Made by a program: the position numbers and the translations under genes. Shown here piece by piece: positions 56,501 to 64,000 of a stretch of 64,000 nt of DNA; within the stretch, counting starts at the first letter, position 1; every line of letters starts with the position of its first letter. The notes under the pieces were generated by a model. It made no database searches. It saw nothing but the letters and a program-made list of their open reading frames with translations, and was not told the origin of the DNA. Source of the stretch: Odobenus rosmarus divergens (taxonomy: Eukaryota; Chordata; Mammalia; Carnivora; Odobenidae). Location: positions 114,614-178,613 of the forward strand of contig NW_004450585.1 in assembly GCF_000321225.1 (NCBI RefSeq). Direction: 5' to 3'.

Positions 56501-58039
56501 CTCTGAGACACATGTGGGCCCTGAAACTACTGAAACCAAGTCTAAACGTGTTTGGAGTTGAACATGAAATGTTCAGTTTGGTGAATATAATACCAAAAAA
56601 GATCCTTTTAAGTTTGATAAAATGACAATACTACCTTTTCCAAAGACATTTTTTTATCTACCGTGATTTAAACTAACTAGCAGCAAATAGTATTGTTGCC
56701 TGAGCAATCAGAGATTTTGTTAAAAGTCTTAAGAACCACATAATGTCTTTTTTTAAACTGTCAGATATAGTTGAAAGCAATCAGTTAAGCATGGTGACAG
56801 AACCATGGTCTCACTCTCTGTAAGTGCCAGTTAACTCTACTTGGTTTCATGCCATTGGGCTGCTCTCAAACCCCAAACAATTACCCTTTGAATATATTCT
56901 ACTGGTCCCAAGAAAATGATAAAATCAAAGAATTATGGCATTTTAAGAAATTCATCAGACCTCAGAAAACTTTTCAAGATATTACAAGATTTATAAAAAG
57001 GTTTATCCAAAGATTTATCCACATTGATGAGTTGAGCAGTCAGGATAAGAACTTGAGCCCCTATACAGGTCATTTTGCCTCAAGTGTGCATGGATCAAGA
57101 TCTTGGGAATGTGTCACCATGTGCAGGAAACTCGGATCACGTTCTGCTTAGTCAGTGAATCACACATTCATTCGCCCTTCCTAGGTCTTCAGAATCCATT
57201 CCACTCCAACAACAAATTCTAAGTTGTGGTTAAAAAACCAATCTGTAAGAAACTGTATTTTACTTGTGAATTTGTTTTCAAGGGGAATATCTGCCTTCAG
57301 CTGTCTGTCTATTTTTAAGAAAATTTTCACAGGCTTTTATCCAGGTTGAGTTATCAAAGCTAAATCATAATAAAGCAGCAGATAATTCTATAGTAAATCA
57401 ATAAATGCCAAAGTTGGTATATTGATATAGCTTATAACCTTAAGTGAACACAATTTTATATAGCAATGTTCTTGTAAATGTCGTTTCTTACAATAAACAT
57501 TCTAGTCTAAAAGTAATGTGTGTACAGTTTGGAAGTATTTAAAATTTTTCTTTGTTGTAAGAAAAGTCTTCCCCTTGATTAACAAAGTGTCTTAGAGAGA
57601 ATTATAACTTCACAGTGATAGGATACAAATAAATATTTATCAAATTTAAAATTTTTAGTGACAGGTAGTCAAATACTAATATTGTTCTTATCTAACAATA
57701 AGTAAGGACTAGCTGCATGCTTACCCTCCCAAAGCACCTGTGTCCATAGTCCCCCTTTTTCCAAGATTCTTAATTTATAGCCATTAACTAAGGATAGTAA
57801 TTTCTGCTCTAACATATGCTTTTGACTAAGCTGAGGTAAAGTACGCAAGGCTTATGATTTTATGTTTCCACAACCTCTCTTTCATTTTCACTTTTCTAGA
57901 CCATCATTACCACAAGACACAGACATAGGAAGGAGGCTGTAGCAATAGACTCCTTCAGGCGTCGGCCGCTCACCTGCTCCAAGAAAAATCCATTCTCTCA
58001 GTGAAGTCAGGTTAATCCTCAAAAACTACATCACAGTCC
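53516..58039. other. No gene seen; AT-rich intergenic stretch
   Basis: 4.5 kb with no SINE, L1 or coding similarity recognised. Slightly GC-richer patches at 54030-54300 and 55780-56050 carry frames of 80-95 codons that resemble nothing known. Possibly conserved noncoding or very old repeat sequence; I cannot tell by eye. Confidence 0.4.
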
Positions 58040-58305
58040 CACTCAGCCCTCTTGTCTTTTTACTTGTCCAAATCCTGTTTTTCCCTCCAGGATGGATCAT
58101 GAAGTCTGTCCTTACTCCTCAATGATAACTCCTTCCACTGACTTTTCCTGCCATATGTCGTCTTTACAGCTTACATGGCTTTTGTAGCCATTTTAAGTTG
58201 TTATTCATCATCATTCTCATTCATATTCCCAGCTCCTTATTTTATATTCTGATACCTTGCCTAGTGACCTGCTCATAGTAGGCAATTAATAGATTACTTG
58301 CTGAT
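58040..58305 (+). mobile_element. L2 3' end
   Basis: 'atattcccagctccttattt' followed by 'tgacctgctcatagtaggca' and 'attaatagattacttg' follows the L2 3' pattern. Confidence 0.7.
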
Positions 58306-58315
58306 CTTGGCAGTC

Positions 58316-58530
58316 AGTTGGTAAAAAATAGGAGCTTTGGGGTCAGACTGATTGTTGCAAACCCTAGCTCTACCCTTCTGGGTCACAGTTTTCCTCAACA
58401 TGAAAATAATAAGACCCACCCTGATGGTTGCTGTAAAAAAAAAAAAAAAAATAGCGAAATACAAAAGTGGTATTTGCTAGGATAGTAGCTGACATATATT
58501 TAGTGCTCAATAGCAGTAGTTTTGGAAATG
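58316..58530 (+). mobile_element. MIR, sense, with expanded A run
   Basis: 'ggagctttggggtcagactg', 'tctgggtcacagttttcctc', 'aacatgaaaataataagacc' and 'tatttagtgctcaatagcag' follow MIR. An A run (58435-58451) interrupts it. Confidence 0.82.
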
Positions 58531-59964
58531 AACAAAAGCCTGTGTAGCATTATTAATAACCATATTGTTATGAGTAGTACTATCAATTAGTCATTATTAA
58601 TAACAAACCAGAGCTTGAATCTCTTTAATTCTGCCTATTCCCACTATCCAATTCTTAGATTGTTATCAAAACAAAGTGTTGAACTTTTCAAGCTTGATCA
58701 GATAGTATCTGTATTTATGCACTTTATCTATGGAATCTATAAAGCAAGTATTTTTAATATTTGTACTTACCATACTATGTTGTCTAATTTTCCCTTACAT
58801 TTATCAAAAGCTTACCTTATTTTTCTGCAGCAAAGTAACAAGTGATTATAGCTTGACAACTGTTCTACCTTTGATATGCCAAGCTGTAGTAGGGTCATTT
58901 TTAATCTTGGTATTAATACCTACATGACATTTCAGTAAGGCACAGGGAAAGCCATCGATTTTTCATGATGGAATTTTATTTGGCCTTCAAAAGTTGGCAG
59001 ATTAAGTGATCTATTGCCAATGACCTTTATAAATGAAAAATAAAAATTAGACAACTTTTGGAATCTTTTTATCCAGTAAAATGGCAAATAGACCTTATGA
59101 CAACTGAGGCATCCAAAAAACAAGTTGGTCTATTAGCAGAAGCCTCCATTTCCATGTCCCAAGCATGTTTCTGGTAGGGACAAAACACATTCAAAGGCAG
59201 TTCTACTCATCATGTTCTAAACATCTCATACCACTCCCTATGACTGTGGAAATATTAGCAAACCCACTGGCTCACATGCATAATCTCACCACACCCCTAT
59301 CAGTTTCCTTGACTGTATTCAAGGTATTCGCAGCATCTACATCTCTCACTCAGGATATCCTCCCTGACCTCACTGCCATCTCTTAACACTCATCCCAAGT
59401 CAGCCCATCATTCTGCATCTATTCTTCCCCTATCTGATGGCTCTGCATTTGGTTATGAAGCACGAGGCTATGCATTGTATTTCAAAGCGTCCCAAGATTT
59501 CCTAATCAAAAGTATCACTTAGATAGTGGATAATTAAATAGTAGATAGAGATAGGTAGATGATAGATGATAGATAGATATTCACAGAACCTTTTCCGGAA
59601 GATTCTGGCTTAGAAGTTCTGGGGGTATCCCTGGGATTCTTGCTTTTAACCAGACCTCAGTAATACTTATGATCATGTGCCTGATTCGATAGCATCATCT
59701 TAGTTCAGAAATCCCAAACTCACAGACTATGGGCTATAGCCCACAAAGTGCTTTTCAAAAGTTTGAATTGAATGTCTTTAAGTGAAACACACACTCACCA
59801 ATTCCCTCAGAGCCCACTCCTTGCTAGTATTATACCTTGGGGCTTCATGCCTTTAAGTCACTTGTCTGTCATGTCTGTCATCTGAAGGCATCTGAATTTT
59901 GAATTCTGCTTTAGTTACTATCTATATTCATGTTTCCTCTTTCACAGAAAACTTCAATTCATTA
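58531..59964. other. No gene; GATA-rich microsatellite near the middle
   Basis: AT-rich. GATA/TAGA units occur at about 59535-59578. The rest shows only short frames and possible very old repeat remnants. Confidence 0.4.
59535..59578. repeat. (GATA)n imperfect microsatellite
   Basis: Repeated TAGATA and GATGATA units. Confidence 0.85.
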
Positions 59965-60284
59965 AGAATAAGTAGAATATAATCATCAGGGAAATGCAAA
60001 TCAAAACCACAATGAGATATCACCTCACACCTGTTAGAATGGCTATCATCAAAAAGATGAGAAATAACAAGTGTTGGCAAGGATGTGGAAAAAAGGGAAC
60101 CTTCGTGCACTGTTGGTGGGAATGTAAATTGGTGCAACCACTATGGAAAACAGTATGAAAGTTCCTCAAAAAATTAAAAATAGAACTACCATACAATCCA
60201 GTAATTCCACTAGTATTTAGCTAAAAAACCAAAAATACTAATTCAAAATGATATATGCACCCCTATGTTTACTGCAGCATTATT

Positions 60285-60479
60285 TTTTAAAAGATTTTAT
60301 TTATTTAACAGAGAGAGAGAGAGCACACGGGAGAGCATGCACAAGCAAGGAGAGGGGTAGAGGGAGAAGCAGGCTCCCCGTCAAGCAAGGAGCCCAATGT
60401 GGGACTCCATCCCAGGACCCTGGGATCCTGACCTGAGCTGAAGGCAGTCACTTAACTGACTGAGCCACCCAGGTGCCCT
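60285..60479 (-). mobile_element. Carnivore SINE nested in L1, antisense
   Basis: Tail 'aaaagattttatttatttaa' and head complement 'gagccacccaggtgccct'. Target duplication actgcagcattatt / actgctgcatcatt at 60271-60284 and 60480-60493. Confidence 0.95.
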
Positions 60480-60563
60480 ACTGCTGCATCATTTACAATA
60501 GTGAAGATATGGAAGCAACCTGTGTCCATCAATAGATGAATGGATAAAGAAGATGTGAGATAT

Positions 60564-60614
60564 ACATACACACACAGGCACACAGACACACAGACACACA
60601 CACACACACACACA
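60564..60614. repeat. (CA)n microsatellite in L1
   Basis: CA and CAGACA units. Confidence 0.93.
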
Positions 60615-61316
60615 GGAATATTACTCAGCCATAAAAAAGAATGAGATTTTTGTCATTTGCAACAATATGGATGGGCCTGAGGGTATTATGCTAAGTGAAA
60701 TAAGTCAGACAGAGAAAGACAGATATCATATGATTTCACTTATATATGGAATCTAAAACACAAAACAAATGAATGGGAAAAGACCCACAAATACAGAGAA
60801 CAAACTGATGGTTGCCAGAAGGGGGGTGGTGGGCAAAATAGGTGAAATGGAGCGGGAGTTGCAGGCTTCCAGTTATAGGATAAATAAGTCATGGGGATGA
60901 AAGGCACAGCGTGGAGAATACAGTCAATGATACCGTGATAGTGCCGTACGGTGACAGATGGTCGCTACACTTGTGGTGAGCACAGCATAATGTATACAGT
61001 TGTCCAATCACTATGTCGTACACCTGAAAATAATGTGACGTTGAGTGTCAACTATACTTCAATTTAAAAAATAAATTTAAAAAGCCACTAACAAGATTTT
61101 TACATGATTTTAAGGCCCATGTTTAGGTATTATTATTAACACAAAATCTATTATTCTGATTTACTTTCTCATGTTATTTAAAACTATAAACTGAAAGTTA
61201 TCCATTCAGGTTTCAAGTGCATTTTGTATATATGGTTACAATAAATCTGTAATCATAGGCTCTTAGTAGGGTTTAAGTGTTTGTTTTACGCTTTATGCTA
61301 TTAAAAATTAGGGATA

Positions 61317-61494
61317 GGGCGCCTGGGTGGCTCAGTTGGTTAAGCGACTGCCTTCGGCTCAGGTCATGATCCTGGAGTCCCGGGATCGAGTCCCACATCA
61401 GACCACCAGCTCAGCAGGGAGGCTGCTTCTCCCTCTGACCCTCTTCCCTCTCGTGCTTTCTATCTCTCATTAAAAAAAAAAAAAAAAATTAAAA
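61317..61494 (+). mobile_element. Carnivore SINE
   Basis: 'gggcgcctgggtggctcagt' head. Perfect 14-bp duplication aaaaattagggata at 61303-61316 and 61495-61508. Confidence 0.95.
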
Positions 61495-61508
61495 AAAAAT
61501 TAGGGATA

Positions 61509-63848
61509 AAAAAGATTAAGTAGAACAGATAAAATAGAATCTTCTCTTTTTGCAATACATTTAGCATTCAAGGAAGGGTTGGGTTTTTTTTTTTTTTTTG
61601 CTTTGTTTTGATTTATTTTGTTTTGTTTTTTTAAAGAGTGGCCCTCGCTAATGTATTCACTGACATTCTCTTAAACACCAAAAGCAAGCTGACAGGCACA
61701 GGATTCTGATTTCACCTTGACTCAGGTTTAGAGTAGCTGAGTTTATCTCTGCAATATTAAATCCCTCTGGCTTGAACTATCAGACATTGTTCTCTGAAGC
61801 AAAGAAGATGACATAGCAGGTACGCTGAAGCAGTTAGCATCCTGCTGAGACAACGTCCCCTCTGCACTCATTTGGAGTATTTACTCTGGGAAAAAGTGCC
61901 ATCCACCATTCTCTATGCTAGTCAAGAGACTGGGTAATCCCCTTACCCTGCATAAACCACAGAGGATTGACCCCAGTGTTATACACAGCCATTTCTCCAA
62001 CAAGAGAGAGGATTAGGTTCACTTTTTTTTTTTTTTTAACTCACCTTAACAATACTATTTTATAGGGTTCAGAAAATAACAAAAAGGAAAGAAAAAATGA
62101 GGAGGAGGGAGAAGCAAGGAGAAGGGGAAATGTGCTTCAGGGTGAATATATTGGGGTTGGAATATATATTTCCTTTTAGCTTGAGAGAATTTAGTTAATT
62201 AGGGAAAATTTGCCAGCTGAGAGTAAATGGCTTCTAATGAGAATCACAATTTCTCCTTTCCCAGATCTCTACAAGAGAAATGCCAAGAGACCTGGGTTCT
62301 GGATGTTTCAGACTTTCCTTTCTGAAGTAGCAGAAGAATGGAAAAAAATGTGTCCTGAATACTTACAGCAAACATGTCCTGAGTGCTTATTGGGTGGAAA
62401 GGACAATTCTAAGCACTAGCATCCAAAGATAAATAACTCACTGCCCTCAAAGTCAAAACAGACCAGTAAAAATTAATCAATCAGTCAATCAGTGCTACAT
62501 ACTGGAAATAAATGCAAGGTGATATGCGGCATAGAATATAAATTCTGCCTCTACCTAAGGGTAAGAGCAGGAAAGGCATCAGCAAAAACAAAACAAGTGG
62601 GAACACTCGGGTTACTCTTGACAGCTGAGTAAAAGCTCACCAGGTATATAAAATAGGGCAAGACAAGCCAGGCAGAGGGCATTTCATGCATGTGGAAGTT
62701 TTGGAAAGTATTTTGTGTCAGATTTACTGGAATATGGACCAGGAGGGGCTAATGGGCCAGAAGGGTTAGAGAGAACTCAGATAGGTGCTGGACCAATAGG
62801 CAGATGTTGGAATGTTGGGCGATACTAGGCTCAGAGGCTAGGCCATCGCCCTCAATAGGATAGCCTTCCCCACAGACACATCTGATTGGCAAAGAGATAT
62901 GTACATTCAGGCATCAGAATTTGTCCAAGACCTGAAAGTTATCATGAGGGTCAGTAATAGCCACAAAGATCAACAGAAATATGATATCTAGAGCAAGAAA
63001 TCCCTTCTGAAATCAAAAATGGTAACCTGAGTATTGAAAATGAAAGCAAACTTCCAGATAAATATGGTTAATTCTGCCTGCATTTTTATGGTCTCTTTCT
63101 TCTGCACCAAAAAGTCAGTAAAAGGGGGAAAACGTGTAATCCGCAAGGCGAAGAGAATACAAAAGTAAGTGAGCAATACCCAAAAAAGGAAAATTGAAAG
63201 CAAATAGAAAAGTGGTAAGTGATGGAAGAGTAGAAGTTGAAATCTAAGGGCTTACACAGAGAGATGACAAAGAGAAGCAAACCCAGCAGAACACAGAAAA
63301 GGCCAAGTATTGGGGATAATAGAGGGAAGCACAAGCCCGAATAAAAGAGGTGATGCGCATCTTTATACTACATAATTACACACCTCTAAACCCCCTTTGT
63401 CACCTCTGCAGTAAGAGAAGATCTCTCATCCATTCCTCCACACTCTTGCTATCAAATGCTAGCAACCGGGTATATTCATCGTAGTCAGGGACCTAGACAA
63501 TTATTTACCAGAGATATTTAGTCTATAATAGTCAGGAAAGGGTAGCCTTGATGCAATAATTAATGAATGCTTTAAATAGTGTATTTCTTACTCATCACTG
63601 TCTGAAGCATGCCAAGTTGTCCTTCTCTATAATGTGTCTAAACATCCAGAATGTATGGCATCCAAGGGCCACAATTAAGGCTTTTGCCTACACTTTCCTC
63701 TCACTCATTCTGCCTCCCGGCTGACACTGGTGCTTCTTCATGTGGCCCTACATACCATGGCATGCCCCCTCCTCTTGGAAATTATGAATAATCAACTATC
63801 TTTTCAATGGTAATTATCTCCTGCTCTGTTAGAACTCACCATATCTGT
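61509..63848. other. No gene; T runs and a possible old repeat
   Basis: T runs at about 61583-61600 and 62021-62037. About 62440-62800 loosely resembles the old L2-type repeat seen at 22330. No coding similarity. Confidence 0.4.
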
Positions 63849-64000
63849 GGGATCATTCCCTGCATATTTTCAGACCACAATGCTTTGAAACTAGAACTCA
63901 ATCACAAGAGGAAAGTCAGAAAGAACTCAAATACATGGAGGCTAAAGAGCATCCTACTAAAGAATGAATGGGTCAACCAAGAAATTAAAGAAGAATTAAA
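63849..64000 (+). mobile_element. L1 ORF2 fragment running off the right edge
   Basis: 'gggatcattccctgcatatt', 'cagaccacaatgctttgaaa', 'aatacatggaggctaaagag' and 'gaatgaatgggtcaaccaag' match the endonuclease part of carnivore L1 ORF2 in sense. The element begins near 63849 and continues beyond the window. Confidence 0.85.

Larger units (their letters stand above)
59965..61085 (+). mobile_element. L1 3' half, sense, split by a SINE
   Basis: 'gggaaatgcaaatcaaaacc', 'tgagatatcacctcacacct', 'atggataaagaagatgtgag' and 'gtattatgctaagtgaaata' give ORF2 C-terminus followed by the 3' UTR. 5'-truncated and frame-broken. Ends in an A-rich tail near 61085. Confidence 0.9.

Noticed and set aside
1465..61494. 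SINE heads as functional tRNA genes
   Set aside because: They derive from a tRNA but lack an intact cloverleaf and carry CT-rich bodies and A-rich tails; they are retroposons.
1..64000. Operons, CRISPR arrays, prokaryotic or phage systems
   Set aside because: The sequence is clearly mammalian: spliced gene, SINE, L1, MIR and LTR repeats. No direct-repeat/spacer arrays or dense coding exist.

Overview
The window is mammalian nuclear DNA from a carnivoran. It carries 23 recognisable copies of the carnivore tRNA-derived SINE, with a 'GCCTGGGTGGCTCAG' head, a CT-rich body and an AATAAA-rich tail. The dominant SINE types have a 'GTTAAGCGTCTGCCTTCGGCTCAGG' or 'GTTAAGCGACTGCC' head rather than the canid 'GGGATCCCTGGGTGGCGCAG' head. 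This points to an arctoid (bear, seal or mustelid lineage) rather than a dog; that placement is inference from remembered family consensuses.

The only gene I can support is MCHR2 (melanin-concentrating hormone receptor 2), on the + strand. It is complete and intact: five coding exons at 11983-12164, 19958-20167, 24136-24330, 26839-26958 and 36040-36355. They sum to 1023 nt and encode 340 residues plus a stop. All four introns are GT-AG and all interrupt a codon between bases 2 and 3, so exons 2, 3 and 4 are each a multiple of 3. The product has the class A GPCR landmarks (N52, D79, C106-C184, D113, D130-R131-Y132, P209, P266, N302-P303-x-x-Y306), but lacks the usual C-W pair before P266.

Layout: 1-11956 is 5' flank or upstream intron, rich in SINEs and old L1, with a 364-bp solo ERV LTR at 2648-3011 and a twin-primed L1 at about 5601-6128. 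11957-36355 is the MCHR2 coding region. Its introns hold MIR, L2, MER5-type, MaLR LTR and L1 copies, including a near full-length antisense L1 (about 28262-34880) filling most of intron 4. 36356 to about 38172 is the probable 3' UTR. 38173-64000 is gene-free and repeat-rich. It includes a three-layer nest (hAT element split by L1, which is split by three SINEs, 42144-45965), an unexplained ~115-bp inverted pair of about 95% identity at 51428-51546 and 53402-53515, and an L1 fragment running off the right edge.

I found no operon, CRISPR, RNA gene or novel multi-gene system. The most useful observations are the intact MCHR2 model with an overlapping upstream start codon, the inverted repeat pair, and several clean retrotransposition scars. 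Repeat family names come from recognition by eye, and repeat edges without a stated target-site duplication are approximate.
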